NCBI GenBank assembly: GCA_017428215.1
Contig: JAFRRH010000064.1
Coordinates: 1 to 64,000 of the forward strand
DNA length: 64,000 nucleotides
Direction of reading: 5' to 3'
From: Selenomonadaceae bacterium
Lineage (GTDB): Bacteria > Bacillota > Negativicutes > Selenomonadales > Selenomonadaceae
This document shows, one piece after another, positions 54,530 through 63,277 of this stretch. Both the position numbers and the translations under genes were made by a program. The notes under the pieces are model-generated. The model made no database searches. It was not told the origin of the DNA and saw nothing but the letters and a program-made list of their open reading frames with translations. Numbering within the stretch: position 1 is the first letter of the stretch; each line of letters starts with the position of its first letter.

Positions 54530-54739
54530 ATGGCTACTTATAACAGCTGTCCGAAATGTGGACGCAAGGATTTTGGCGAAATTTTGGAATGCAAGCGTTG
54601 CAGTCTTATTTTCTGCCAGAAATGCAAAGGTAAGCGTTCTTTGCCCGACGGAACGCAATATTACTGTTGCCCCCGTTGCGGCGCGGAGATTGACGAGGAC
54701 GAAGATACCGTTCACGTTATCGCTAAGGAAAAACGTTAA
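54530..54739 (+). CDS. Small zinc-ribbon protein
   Basis: 69 residues with four CxxC-type pairs: YNSCPKCGRKDF, LECKRCSLIFCQKC and YYCCPRCGAEI, so up to two zinc ions. An acidic stretch EIDEDEDTV follows. I recognise no named family. ATAAGGAGG gives a strong ribosome site. It lies 12 bases before a P-loop protein and is probably co-transcribed with it. Confidence 0.7.
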   Translation: MATYNSCPKCGRKDFGEILECKRCSLIFCQKCKGKRSLPDGTQYYCCPRCGAEIDEDEDTVHVIAKEKR

Positions 54740-54751
54740 GGAGGTATTTAC

Positions 54752-55336
54752 ATGGCGAATAAAATTTATGCGTTTCTTGGTCCGCACATGTCCGGCAAAT
54801 CCACTATGGTTTCTCAGCTGATGTCTATGGGCATTCACTATATCCCGACCATTACGACCCGCGTCTTCGACGACCGCTACGCTTATAAGCGCAAAATTTA
54901 TCAAACCGTCAAAAGCGACCGGTACAACCAGGAAAAATTTATTGTAGACAACAGCTATCAGGCGCACTCTTACGGCTTGCGCAAATCTGAAGTGCTTGAC
55001 TCCTATAAAAATCACAAAGTCAGTATCACGCTTATGCACGACGTTGCGGGGATTAAGCAGTTGCAGAAATTTATCAATCAAGACCTCGTAACTATTTTTT
55101 TAATGATTGACGACGAAGTTTTTGTTGATAGAATGCTCCGCGCAGGTTGCTCGAACGACGAGATTAGATATTACGTGGAGACTGCCGACGAGACTGGCGA
55201 ATTTGAACATTGGCGCGACGTGGATTTTGTCGTTAAAAATACCGCAACGGCTCGCATTGCGCTTGAACAAATTTTGGCGATAATGGGACTGGTTACACTC
55301 GTTCCGCAAGTCGATTTTGATAATCTTGTTAAATGA
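54752..55336 (+). CDS. Guanylate kinase-like P-loop protein
   Basis: 194 residues. Walker A motif GPHMSGKSTMVSQLM near residues 10-24, followed by a guanylate kinase-like ITTRVFDDRYAY segment that stands where GMP-binding TTR.PR.GE lies in Gmk. The middle and C-terminal parts diverge from true guanylate kinase, and LMHDVAGIKQLQKF replaces the usual nucleotide-binding strand. It may be a nucleotide kinase or a GK-derived regulator. AAGGAGG upstream. The true gmk should be elsewhere. Confidence 0.7.
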   Translation: MANKIYAFLGPHMSGKSTMVSQLMSMGIHYIPTITTRVFDDRYAYKRKIYQTVKSDRYNQEKFIVDNSYQAHSYGLRKSEVLDSYKNHKVSITLMHDVAGIKQLQKFINQDLVTIFLMIDDEVFVDRMLRAGCSNDEIRYYVETADETGEFEHWRDVDFVVKNTATARIALEQILAIMGLVTLVPQVDFDNLVK

Positions 55337-55419
55337 ATTTGTTATCTTTGAAGGATAAAATTTTTTCGCGGCGAAATTTTATTTGATTAATAAGGCTCAA
55401 TTAAATGGAGGCAGATTTA

Positions 55420-56379
55420 ATGGCTAAAGATAAAGTACGCAAGGGAGCAGAAACTCTGGGCGATAAGAAAGGGATTCTGCTTGAGACCGGCACAAACGAA
55501 TTTGAGATAGTGGAATTCAGTATAGGCGGCGTGAATTACGGGATAAATGTCGCCAAAGTTCGCGAAGTCATTCAGCGCACGCCCGTTACTGAAATGCCGC
55601 AAGCTCACCCCTACATTGACGGCTTGTTCACTCTGCGCGGCAAGGCAATTCCGCTGGTAAATCTTCCGCGCTGTTTGAATGTCACCAACGGCGACGAGGC
55701 GAAAAATATTATCGTCACGGAAATTAACAACTACGACATAGGCTTTTTGGTGGAAAATGTTTCGCGCATACACCGCATTTCGTGGAAAGATATGGAGCCT
55801 TCGCCGGAAGTTGGCGACCAAAGCCGCGTTGTCGGTATCGTCAAAATGCCCAATCGAATTGTTTTGCTCCTTGACTTTGAAACGATTATCGCGGAAATTA
55901 ATCCCGAAATTAACGCCAAACTCACCACAGTTGCTGACGCCGACTCTGATGTTCGCTCCATGCGTGCAGAGGTTCATGTTGTCGTTGCAGAAGATTCGCC
56001 GATGTTGCGTGATTTGCTCGTCTCAACTTTGCATGATTCAGGCTATCGTTTTGTTCGCGATTTCGGCAATGGACAAGACGCTTGGGAATATCTGCAGGGG
56101 CTTGCAAATAAAGATGGTTCAATTTCCGAACACGTCGGGATTATCGTCTCTGATGTTGAAATGCCCAAAATGGACGGTCACAGATTGTTAAAACTCGTGC
56201 GCCACAATGATAGGCTCCGTAACGTGCCGTTTGTGCTGTTCTCGTCTTTAATCAATGAGGAAATGCGCTTGAAGGGCGAAGAGCTCGGCGCGAGTGCTCA
56301 AATTTCCAAGCCGGAAATAGGACAACTAATCGACTTGCTCGACAAATTTATTTTCGGCGATAATCAAGCTAGAGTATGA
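55420..56379 (+). CDS. cheV: Chemotaxis protein CheV
   Basis: 319 residues from ATG at 55420; an upstream ATG at 55405 overlaps the GGAGG ribosome site. The CheW-like domain (about 20-165) has EIVEFSIGGVNYGINVAKVR, LFTLRGKAIPLVNLPRCLN and VVGIVKMPNRIVLLLDFE. The receiver domain (about 185-315) has VVAEDSPMLRD, IIVSDVEMPKMDG (phospho-Asp) and a late SKPE. CheV couples receptors to CheA and adapts by phosphorylation. A terminator follows. Confidence 0.93.
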   Translation: MAKDKVRKGAETLGDKKGILLETGTNEFEIVEFSIGGVNYGINVAKVREVIQRTPVTEMPQAHPYIDGLFTLRGKAIPLVNLPRCLNVTNGDEAKNIIVTEINNYDIGFLVENVSRIHRISWKDMEPSPEVGDQSRVVGIVKMPNRIVLLLDFETIIAEINPEINAKLTTVADADSDVRSMRAEVHVVVAEDSPMLRDLLVSTLHDSGYRFVRDFGNGQDAWEYLQGLANKDGSISEHVGIIVSDVEMPKMDGHRLLKLVRHNDRLRNVPFVLFSSLINEEMRLKGEELGASAQISKPEIGQLIDLLDKFIFGDNQARV

Positions 56380-56387
56380 AAAAATTT

Positions 56388-56415
56388 AGCCCGTGCAATT
56401 CGGCGGGCTTTTTTA
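56388..56415 (+). terminator. Terminator after cheV
   Basis: AGCCCG pairs with CGGGCT around a ten-base loop, followed by seven T. Confidence 0.75.
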
Positions 56416-56435
56416 TTGCTTAAGGAGGATTTTTT

Positions 56436-57182
56436 ATGGCAAGTATTCACATTGCGGCGGAAGTCGGCGAAGTTGCCGAGCGCGTTTTATTGCCAGGCGA
56501 CCCCGTTCGCGCCAAAATTATTGCGGAAAATTTTTTGGACGACGTTCATCAATACACGGCGATTAGAAATATTTTCGGCTTCACGGGCAAATATAAGGGC
56601 GTTCCAGTTTCTGTTCAGGCGACGGGCATGGGCATTCCGTCAATCTCGATTTATCTGCACGAGTTGATTGAAGTTTATGGCGCAAAAAAATTGATTCGTG
56701 TTGGCACTTGCGGCGGCATGAACGAGGATATTCACTTGCGCGACGTTCTGATTGCTCAAGGCTCCTCTACAGACTCTTCAATCGTCAATCAAGTTTTCGG
56801 CGGCGCGGTTAATTTTTCTCTGCTTGCTGATTTTGATTTACTTAGCAAAGCTGTTAACGCCGCGCAGAATTTGCATTTGCCCGTTAAAGTCGGCAATGTC
56901 ATTTGCACTGATTTATTTTATAACGACTACGACGACCCGCACGGGACTTTTGGCGACGGCAAAAATACTTTTAATGATAAGCTTCGCAAGTATGGAATTT
57001 TGGCTGTGGAAATGGAAAGTGCCGCGCTTTATCTGCATGCCGCCGCCGCTAAAGTTCAAGCGTTGGCGATTTTTACAGTCAGCGATGATTTATGGCGGAA
57101 AGAATTTTGTACGCCCGAAGAGCGACAATCTTCCTTCAACGACATGATTAAAATCGCGCTCGAAACTATTATACAGGAGTAA
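56436..57182 (+). CDS. deoD: Purine-nucleoside phosphorylase DeoD-type
   Basis: 248 residues. Hexameric NP-I family enzyme: HIAAEVGEVAERVLLPGDPV, ATGMGIPSISIYLHELI, RVGTCGGMNEDIHLRDVLI, the ribose-binding VEMESAALY and FTVSDDLW. It splits purine nucleosides with phosphate in salvage. AAGGAGG upstream. The next gene, ricT, starts 2 bases after its stop. Confidence 0.94.
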   Translation: MASIHIAAEVGEVAERVLLPGDPVRAKIIAENFLDDVHQYTAIRNIFGFTGKYKGVPVSVQATGMGIPSISIYLHELIEVYGAKKLIRVGTCGGMNEDIHLRDVLIAQGSSTDSSIVNQVFGGAVNFSLLADFDLLSKAVNAAQNLHLPVKVGNVICTDLFYNDYDDPHGTFGDGKNTFNDKLRKYGILAVEMESAALYLHAAAAKVQALAIFTVSDDLWRKEFCTPEERQSSFNDMIKIALETIIQE

Positions 57183-57184
57183 TT

Positions 57185-58246
57185 ATGCAAATTATCGGAA
57201 TCAGAATGAGGAAGGCAGGCAGAATTTTTTTCTTTGAGCCGAATGAAGAGGAACTTGCAAAAGGCGATTGGGTACTCGTCGACACTTCGCGGGGACTGGA
57301 GTGCGGTAAAATCGTCGTTGGTCCGCGTGAACTGCTCGTTGATGAAAAAGTCGAAACGGAACCTGGACTGCCGCTTAAAAGAATGTACAGGAAAGCATTT
57401 GAAGACGATTTAAAGCAACTCGCAAGAAATCAGGCGGAAGAAAAATACGCCTTTGAAATTTGCCAGAATAAAATAAAAGAACGCGAACTGCCAATGAAAT
57501 TAATCAACGTCGAATCAACTTTTGACTTTAATAAATTAATATTTTTCTTTACGTCGGACGGGCGCGTTGATTTTCGGGATTTAGTCCGCGATTTGGCGTC
57601 GATATTTAGAACGCGCATTGAGTTGCGACAAGTTGGCGTTCGTGACCAGGCAAAATGTTTGGGCGGCATGGGCGGTTGTGGACGACCGCTATGTTGTGCG
57701 TCATTTTTGGGCGATTTTATTCAAGTGTCAATTCGCATGGCTAAAGACCAAAATTTATCGCTCAACCCGACAAAAATTAGCGGCGTGTGTGGGCGGCTTA
57801 TGTGCTGTCTTAAATACGAAAACGATTTGTATTGCGAGAATCGCCCGCGCACTAATATCATATTTAGACCGCGTCCAGGTATTCGCGTAGTTGTAGCTGA
57901 CGGCGAGGGCAAAGTTGTTGCAGTGAGTTTTTCGCGCAGAAATGCAACTATTCTCCTCGATACAAATAAAACGGTCGTCGCGGGCTGGGAAGATATTTTA
58001 CCCGTCAATGCAGAGGACTTTGAAGCTGCCGAAGAGCCTATGCAAATTGAAACGCCTAAGCCTGTCGAAAAGCCGCCACGTAAACTAGAACGTCCACCTC
58101 GTCGCGAACGTCCGCGCAGAATGGAGGCTTATAGTCGTCGATATAATCGCTCGGATAAAATTGAGCGCAATACTCGCCCTGAACGCCCGCCGAAATCACG
58201 CGGTGACAGAACACGGCGCAATTCAAAACGCAATTACAAAAAATGA
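57185..58246 (+). CDS. ricT: PSP1-domain protein RicT (YaaT)
   Basis: 353 residues. The PSP1 domain is clear: IGIRMRKAGRIFFFEPNEEE, GDWVLVDTSRGLECGKIV, then VDFRDLVRDLASIFRTRIEL. A conserved cysteine set follows: CLGGMGGCGRPLCCASFLGD and KISGVCGRLMCCLKYEND, which binds an iron-sulfur cluster in the RicAFT complex of Bacillus. The last 80 residues are Arg/Pro/Lys-rich and probably bind RNA. The end overlaps the methyltransferase gene by 4 bases, as ricT and trmN6-like genes often do. Confidence 0.9.
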   Translation: MQIIGIRMRKAGRIFFFEPNEEELAKGDWVLVDTSRGLECGKIVVGPRELLVDEKVETEPGLPLKRMYRKAFEDDLKQLARNQAEEKYAFEICQNKIKERELPMKLINVESTFDFNKLIFFFTSDGRVDFRDLVRDLASIFRTRIELRQVGVRDQAKCLGGMGGCGRPLCCASFLGDFIQVSIRMAKDQNLSLNPTKISGVCGRLMCCLKYENDLYCENRPRTNIIFRPRPGIRVVVADGEGKVVAVSFSRRNATILLDTNKTVVAGWEDILPVNAEDFEAAEEPMQIETPKPVEKPPRKLERPPRRERPRRMEAYSRRYNRSDKIERNTRPERPPKSRGDRTRRNSKRNYKK

Positions 58247-58980
58247 ATATTACTTTAAGCGAAGGCGAACGCCTTGATGATTTGATGAGGTCGGGGCGCG
58301 TCATTATCCAAAATCAAAACGAATTCTGCTTTTCAATGGACGCGGTGTTGATTGCGCATTTCCCACAGTTCAAAAAAAATGCCCGCATCATAGATTTAGG
58401 CACGGGCACGGGAGTAATTCCGCTGTTAATTGTCGACAACGTTAAGGAAATCTGCGCGGTCGAATTAAATTCGCGTATGGCGGATTTGGCGCGGCGCAAT
58501 GTTGAGTTAAATGGCTTATCAGAAAAAATTTCCGTCGTGGAGGGCGATTTTCGCAAGCACCGAGAACTTTTCAAGGCGGAGAGTTTCGACGCGGCAATAG
58601 CCAATCCGCCCTACACGCCGCTAAAAAATGGCGAAGCGAATAAACTTTCTGGAATAGCACAGGCGCGGCACGAATTCACGGCAACGCTTGAAGACGTGGT
58701 AACAGCGGCACGATATGTTTTAAAATTTCACGGCGCGTTTTATATGATTCATTTGGCGTCGAGACTTTGCGAGATAGTTGACAGCTTGCACCGTCATCAA
58801 ATGGAAATGAAACGTTTGCGCATGATTCAACCTAAGGCAGGGCGCGACGCGAACTTGATAATGTTAGAGGCGGTAGTCGGTGCGAATGTCGGCAACTTAA
58901 AAATTTTGCCGCCGCTAATCGTCCACAATGACGACGGCTCTTATACCGACGAAATTTATAAAATCTACAACACAACATGA
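58243..58980 (+). CDS. TrmN6-like tRNA N6-adenine methyltransferase
   Basis: 245 residues. Class I methyltransferase: IIDLGTGTGVIPLLI (SAM motif I), VELNSRMADLARRN and IANPPYTPL (NPPY catalytic motif for N6 methylation). It resembles YfiC/YabB enzymes that methylate A37 of tRNA1-Val. Some members in Firmicutes lack a proven substrate. The start overlaps ricT. A terminator follows. Confidence 0.86.
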   Translation: MNITLSEGERLDDLMRSGRVIIQNQNEFCFSMDAVLIAHFPQFKKNARIIDLGTGTGVIPLLIVDNVKEICAVELNSRMADLARRNVELNGLSEKISVVEGDFRKHRELFKAESFDAAIANPPYTPLKNGEANKLSGIAQARHEFTATLEDVVTAARYVLKFHGAFYMIHLASRLCEIVDSLHRHQMEMKRLRMIQPKAGRDANLIMLEAVVGANVGNLKILPPLIVHNDDGSYTDEIYKIYNTT

Positions 58981-59005
58981 GCGCGGATTATTTTAAGCCT
59001 ATTTT

Positions 59006-59035
59006 ATCCTCGTGAAAAATTCGCGGGGATTTTTT
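59006..59035 (+). terminator. Terminator before minC
   Basis: ATCCTCGTG pairs with CGCGGGGAT (nine pairs, two G-U) around an A-rich loop, followed by six T. Confidence 0.7.
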
Positions 59036-59074
59036 GTGTCCTTTTAAATCGCTGAAAAAAATCTGTAAAAAATA

Positions 59075-59103
59075 TTGGCAAGCGGCGGCAGATTATGTAT
59101 AAT
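59075..59103 (+). promoter_or_regulatory. Promoter of the minCDE operon
   Basis: TTGGCA at 59075-59080 and TATAAT at 59098-59103 with a 17-base spacer. Confidence 0.75.
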
Positions 59104-59142
59104 GCACGAGGAATCATTTTTAATTCATAGGCGGTGATAAAC

Positions 59143-59787
59143 ATGAGTGATATAGTTACGATTAAGGGGCTTAAATACGGTTTGCAGCTGACGTTCGCAA
59201 AGGGCGCGAGTTTCGACGACGTGCAAGCGAATCTTTTGGACAAGCTCCAATCGGGTAATGGTTTTTTTATTCGCGGGACAACGGTTTTCGTTCCTAAAGG
59301 TTACTTTGCTGAGGAACAAAACGAGGCTTTGCGCCGCATGTTTCACCGGCACGGAATGCTTTTCAGTACCGAGTTGAAACGTCCAAATCTTGCGCCGCCC
59401 TCCCGCGATAATTCTTCCAAAGCTCCCGCGCAGAAATTTAAAGAGAGCGTCGAGGAAGCGCAAAAGATGATGGTGATAAATCATACCGTTCGCGGCGGGC
59501 AGGAAGTCAAAGCTAACTGTTCCGTGCTAATTTGCGGCAACGTCAATCCCGGCGCACAAGTCATAGCGGGCGGTTCGATTGATATTCGCGGGACGTGCAG
59601 AGGCTTTGTTCATGCGGGGGCTTTTGGCGATAAAACGGCGTGTGTTGTGGCAGATAGGCTTATGCCCGCGCAGATTCGCATTGCCGATCTTGTTGCTCGC
59701 GCTCCCGATGAGGACATTAAAGCCAGTCAAGCTGAACGCGCCATGATTAAGGACAACATGATTATCTTTGAGCCGGTTGCGCGCTAA
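59143..59787 (+). CDS. minC: Septum site-determining protein MinC
   Basis: 214 residues from ATG at 59143, with GGCGGTG upstream. The N-terminal domain (about 1-100) inhibits FtsZ. A linker rich in Ser/Pro/Ala leads to the C-terminal beta-helix (about 110-214): VRGGQEVKANCSVLICGNVN, GAQVIAGGSIDIRGTCRGFV and HAGAFGDKTACVVA. It blocks division near the poles with MinD. It is first in the minC-minD-minE operon, the arrangement of diderm bacteria with an oscillating Min system. Confidence 0.93.
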   Translation: MSDIVTIKGLKYGLQLTFAKGASFDDVQANLLDKLQSGNGFFIRGTTVFVPKGYFAEEQNEALRRMFHRHGMLFSTELKRPNLAPPSRDNSSKAPAQKFKESVEEAQKMMVINHTVRGGQEVKANCSVLICGNVNPGAQVIAGGSIDIRGTCRGFVHAGAFGDKTACVVADRLMPAQIRIADLVARAPDEDIKASQAERAMIKDNMIIFEPVAR

Positions 59788-59814
59788 AATTTTTTCTATG
59801 GAAGTGAATGTTAT

Positions 59815-60606
59815 ATGAGTCAAATTTTGGTAATCACGTCGGGTAAAGGCGGCGTTGGCAAAACGACTACTACGGCGAATATCGGCGTGGGGCTTGCCAT
59901 GCGCGGCAATAAAGTCGCCTTGATTGACACGGACACTGGACTCCGCAATCTCGACCTTTTGCTCGGCTTGGAAAATCGTATTTTGTATGACCTTGTTGAC
60001 GTGACGAGCGGGCGCGTCGCCTATAAAAAAGCTCTCGTCCGTCATAAAAAATACGAAAATCTCTATCTCCTGCCTACGTCGCAAGTTAAGGATAAATCTG
60101 CTGTTAATCCCGAACAGCTCGTTACTCTCTGCGACGAAATGAAAAAGGAATTCGATTTTATAATAATCGACTGCCCCGCTGGTATTGAGCAGGGCTTTAA
60201 AACCGCGATAGCCGCCGCCGATACTGCGATTGTCGTAACTATGCCGGAAATTTCTGCCGTTCGTGACGCGGATAAAATTATCGGTGAACTCGGTCGCGCT
60301 GATAAAGAAAATGTCAAGCTGATTGTCAACAGAATTCGTCCGCAAATGGTCGAAAAAGGCGATATGCTTGACATGGGCGACATTGACGAAATTTTATCTG
60401 TCGCGTGCATTGGACAAGTTCCCGACGACGAAAACGTTGTAGTCGCGACGAACAGGGGCGAGCCGGTTATAACAATGAGCAACTCGACAGCGGGGCAGGC
60501 GTATAAAAATATCGTCGCTCGACTGTGCGGGGAAAATGTCCCGTTCCTCAAGCCGCAGAAGGAAGGCTTCTTTGCTCGGCTGAAAAAACTTTTCGGCTTG
60601 CTGTAA
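59815..60606 (+). CDS. minD: Septum site-determining protein MinD
   Basis: 263 residues. Deviant Walker A ATPase: VITSGKGGVGKTTTTANIGV, IDTDTGLRNLDLLLGLENRI, IIDCPAGIEQGFKTAI. The C-terminal FFARLKKLFGLL is the amphipathic membrane-binding helix. ATP-bound dimers recruit MinC to the membrane and MinE releases them. MinE starts 12 bases later. Confidence 0.95.
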   Translation: MSQILVITSGKGGVGKTTTTANIGVGLAMRGNKVALIDTDTGLRNLDLLLGLENRILYDLVDVTSGRVAYKKALVRHKKYENLYLLPTSQVKDKSAVNPEQLVTLCDEMKKEFDFIIIDCPAGIEQGFKTAIAAADTAIVVTMPEISAVRDADKIIGELGRADKENVKLIVNRIRPQMVEKGDMLDMGDIDEILSVACIGQVPDDENVVVATNRGEPVITMSNSTAGQAYKNIVARLCGENVPFLKPQKEGFFARLKKLFGLL

Positions 60607-60618
60607 GGAGGGCTGTCT

Positions 60619-60885
60619 ATGCTTGACGTTTTAAAGAGGGTTTTTGGCATGTCCGAAAAAAAATCGGGAGCGGTCGCTAAAGAACGTTTGCAAGTTGTGC
60701 TGATTCACGACCGCGCTAGCATTTCGCCGGAGATTATGGAAAAAATTAAGGAAGAAATTATCAGCGTCCTGTCAAAATACATGAACATAAACCGCACCGA
60801 AATGGAAATTGCGCTTGAAAATGATTCCGATTCGGTTGCACTCGTCGCCAATATTCCGGTAAATTCTATGCGGCACGCGAGATAA
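60619..60885 (+). CDS. minE: Cell division topological specificity factor MinE
   Basis: 88 residues. An N-terminal amphipathic membrane helix (LDVLKRVFGMSEKKSG) is followed by AKERLQVVLIHDRASISPEI, the conserved MinE core, and the C-terminal dimer part ALENDSDSVALVANIPV. It stimulates the MinD ATPase and makes the system oscillate. Presence of MinE rather than DivIVA alone fits a Negativicute. A terminator follows. Confidence 0.94.
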   Translation: MLDVLKRVFGMSEKKSGAVAKERLQVVLIHDRASISPEIMEKIKEEIISVLSKYMNINRTEMEIALENDSDSVALVANIPVNSMRHAR

Positions 60886-60893
60886 AAATTTTT

Positions 60894-60919
60894 GGGCGGT
60901 CACGACGACCGCTCTTTTT
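60894..60919 (+). terminator. Terminator after minE
   Basis: GCGGTC pairs with GACCGC around a five-base loop, followed by six T. Confidence 0.8.
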
Positions 60920-61027
60920 TATGCTAGTAATCTTTCATGGATTAGGAAAGAAGAATTAGGAATGATTTTGCAGGAAAATTTCTGCGCGGCGAAGAATTTA
61001 TTAAAAAAATTTTTGGAGAGCAATAAA

Positions 61028-61537
61028 ATGATTCAAGCGATTTTCTTCGACAGAGACGGTGTTTTAAATGAAGAGGTCGGCTATCTTTGGGAAGTCGATA
61101 AATTCAAGTGGATTGACGGCGCACGCGACGCCATTAAATTTTGCAATGAACGCGGCATTTTAACAATCGTCGTCACTAATCAAGGCGGCATTGCTAAAGG
61201 TTTGTACACGGCGCGAGAAGTCGACGCCCTTCATAATTTCATGCAAAAAAGTTTGTCCGAAATTGGCGCACATATCGACGCCTTTTATTATTGTCCACAC
61301 CACTTGAAAGGTTGTGTAAAAGAATTCAGTATCGAATGTAACTGCCGCAAGCCCAAGCCAGGTTTGATTCTGCAAGCGTGCAAAGATTTTAATATCAAGC
61401 CCGCGCAGGCAATTTTATTTGGTGATAGCGAACGTGACATTTTGGCGGCTAAGGCGGCGGAGCTTATGTCTGGAATTTTTTTTACGAGCGGAAATCTTTT
61501 CGAGGAAGTTTATAAACACGTGGAGGGAGCGTCATGA
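61028..61537 (+). CDS. HAD-IIIA phosphatase, GmhB-like
   Basis: 169 residues from ATG at 61028 with TTGGAGAG upstream; an ATG at 60962 adds residues without homology. The HAD motif FFDRDGVLNEEVGYL has the nucleophile Asp and acid Asp; VVTNQGGIAKGLYT is motif II. A zinc loop lies in YYCPHHLKG and ECNCRKPKPG (Cys, His, Cys, Cys). FGDSERDILAAKAA is motif IV. This matches D,D-heptose bisphosphate phosphatase used in LPS core synthesis, although histidinol phosphatases share the fold. LPS use would fit a diderm cell. Overlaps the next gene by 4 bases. Confidence 0.85.
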   Translation: MIQAIFFDRDGVLNEEVGYLWEVDKFKWIDGARDAIKFCNERGILTIVVTNQGGIAKGLYTAREVDALHNFMQKSLSEIGAHIDAFYYCPHHLKGCVKEFSIECNCRKPKPGLILQACKDFNIKPAQAILFGDSERDILAAKAAELMSGIFFTSGNLFEEVYKHVEGAS

Positions 61538-61974
61538 AAAAATTTTTTCTAATCTGCGCGACGATTTTTGTTTTGTTGGGAATGAATAATGCTTATGCCG
61601 CAGAAAATTTTACTGTCGAAGTTTTAAATTTGGTAAACGCGGAACGAGCAAAAGTCGGAGCCGCGCCATTGAGATTGGCTGACGATTTACAAGCGGCGGC
61701 AAATATTAGAGCACGCGAAATTGTTCAAAGTTTTTCGCACACGCGCCCCGACGGCTCGGATTGTTTTACGGTCATGCAATATCGCGGCAGAACTTGTGGA
61801 GAAAATATCGCGGCAGGACATGCTTCGGCTTATGAAACTGTTGAGCAGTGGATGAATTCCGACGGGCACCGCGAAAATATCTTAAATCCTGCGTTCACGG
61901 AACTTGGCGTCGGTTATGCTTACGAAGACTATTCAACTTATCATCATTATTGGATTCAGCTTTTTAGAGGATAA
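61534..61974 (+). CDS. Exported CAP-domain (SCP-like) protein
   Basis: 146 residues with a signal peptide (KKFFLICATIFVLLGMNNAYA). The CAP domain has VLNLVNAERAKVGAAPLRLA, FSHTRPDGSDCFTVM, GENIAAGHASAYETVEQWMN and HRENILNPAFTELGVGYA. The His and Glu pairs of the putative metal or active site are present. Bacterial members include YkwD; their activity is unknown. The start overlaps the phosphatase stop. Confidence 0.88.
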   Translation: MKKFFLICATIFVLLGMNNAYAAENFTVEVLNLVNAERAKVGAAPLRLADDLQAAANIRAREIVQSFSHTRPDGSDCFTVMQYRGRTCGENIAAGHASAYETVEQWMNSDGHRENILNPAFTELGVGYAYEDYSTYHHYWIQLFRG

Positions 61975-61993
61975 AATTTAGGAGGGATTAACT

Positions 61994-63229
61994 ATGGCTG
62001 CACACGTTATCGAAGAGGCTCGGCGATGTCTGCAATGCAAAAAACCACTCTGCAGAATCAAAGGTTGCCCGATTGAAACAAATATTCCCGAAATGATTCG
62101 CCTATTCCTTGCCGGTCAAACGGTGGAGGCGGGGCGCATGCTCTTTGAAAATAATCCGCTTAGCGTCGTCTGTTCACTCGTCTGCGACCACGAAAACCAA
62201 TGCGAGGGCAACTGTATTCAAGGTAAACGCAAAGACGGTTCGGCAGTTCAAATTCCTAGCATTGAAAATTACATTTCCGATTTTTATTTCGATAAGATAA
62301 GTCTCGATCGCTTGCCTGATAATGGTCAACGTGTCGCGATTATCGGCTCTGGTCCCGCTGGCATAACTATTGCCATTAAACTTGCCGCGCTCGGTTATCG
62401 TATCACTATTTTTGAACGCATGGATAAAGTCGGCGGCATGATGCGCTATGGAATTCCCGCTTTCCGTCTGCCAAAAAATATTCTCGACCGCTATCAAACT
62501 AAGTTACGCCAAATGGGAATTCATTTCCGCCCAAATACCGCGATTGGCGGCGCACTTCATCTCGACGATTTATTTAACGACGGCTACGAAGCAATTTTTA
62601 TCGGCACCGGCGTTTGGCGTCCGCGCAGACCGCACGTTAAAGGCGAATCTCTCGGCAATGTTCACTACGCGATTGATTACTTGCAAAATCCCGACGCTTA
62701 CCAGTTGGGCGATAATGTCGCGATTATCGGCGCGGGCAATTCCGCTATCGATGTGGCGCGTACCGTCGTCCGTCAAGGCTCTCGTCATGTAACGCTTTAT
62801 GCTCGTCGTCAAAGAATCGCCGCCAGCCAACGTGAACTAGATTATGCTGCTGTCGACGGAATTGAACTTCAACAAGGCATGGCGATTAAAGAATTCACGG
62901 AGGAAGGTCCTATTTTCACGCCGAGAATTTACGACGAACAGGGCAATTTAATTCGTGAGGAAGAACCTGTACTTATGCCTGCTGACAGTACGATTATCGC
63001 CATTAGTCAAGGTCCCAAAGATAAAATTGTAAACACGACGCACGATTTAACAGTTGATAAGAACGGCTTGATTGTCGTTGACGAGGAAGGACGCACCACT
63101 CGCGAAGGTGTCTTTTCTAGCGGCGACGTTGTAATTGGCGCAAAAAATGTCGTGCTTGCCGTCAAATATTCTAAAATCGTCGCTAAAGCTATGGACGAAT
63201 ATTTATCCGCTAAACGTGCCGACAAATAA
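61994..63229 (+). CDS. GltD-like NADPH-dependent flavoprotein (glutamate synthase small subunit family)
   Basis: 411 residues. N-terminal iron-sulfur part: RRCLQCKKPLCRIKGCPIE and CSLVCDHENQCEGNCIQGKR. The first FAD-binding site is VAIIGSGPAGITIAIKLAAL with FERMDKVGGMMRYGIPAFRL. The NADPH-binding site is VAIIGAGNSAIDVARTVVRQ. The C-terminal SSGDVVIGAKNVVLAVKYSK binds FAD. No large glutamate synthase subunit gene is adjacent, so it could be an independent GltA/SudA-type protein such as an NfnB-like enzyme. A terminator follows. Confidence 0.88.
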   Translation: MAAHVIEEARRCLQCKKPLCRIKGCPIETNIPEMIRLFLAGQTVEAGRMLFENNPLSVVCSLVCDHENQCEGNCIQGKRKDGSAVQIPSIENYISDFYFDKISLDRLPDNGQRVAIIGSGPAGITIAIKLAALGYRITIFERMDKVGGMMRYGIPAFRLPKNILDRYQTKLRQMGIHFRPNTAIGGALHLDDLFNDGYEAIFIGTGVWRPRRPHVKGESLGNVHYAIDYLQNPDAYQLGDNVAIIGAGNSAIDVARTVVRQGSRHVTLYARRQRIAASQRELDYAAVDGIELQQGMAIKEFTEEGPIFTPRIYDEQGNLIREEEPVLMPADSTIIAISQGPKDKIVNTTHDLTVDKNGLIVVDEEGRTTREGVFSSGDVVIGAKNVVLAVKYSKIVAKAMDEYLSAKRADK

Positions 63230-63250
63230 ATTTTTAACTACAAAAAAATT

Positions 63251-63277
63251 ATCCCGTCAAGCGGCGGGATTTTTTTA
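63251..63277. terminator. Bidirectional terminator
   Basis: ATCCCG pairs with CGGGAT around an eight-base loop, with seven T on the right and A residues on the left. It separates the flavoprotein gene and the converging thiamine gene. Confidence 0.75.

Noticed and set aside
59527..60345. 272-residue minus-strand frame across minC-minD
   Set aside because: Antisense to two clear Min genes; the length reflects codon bias of the real genes.
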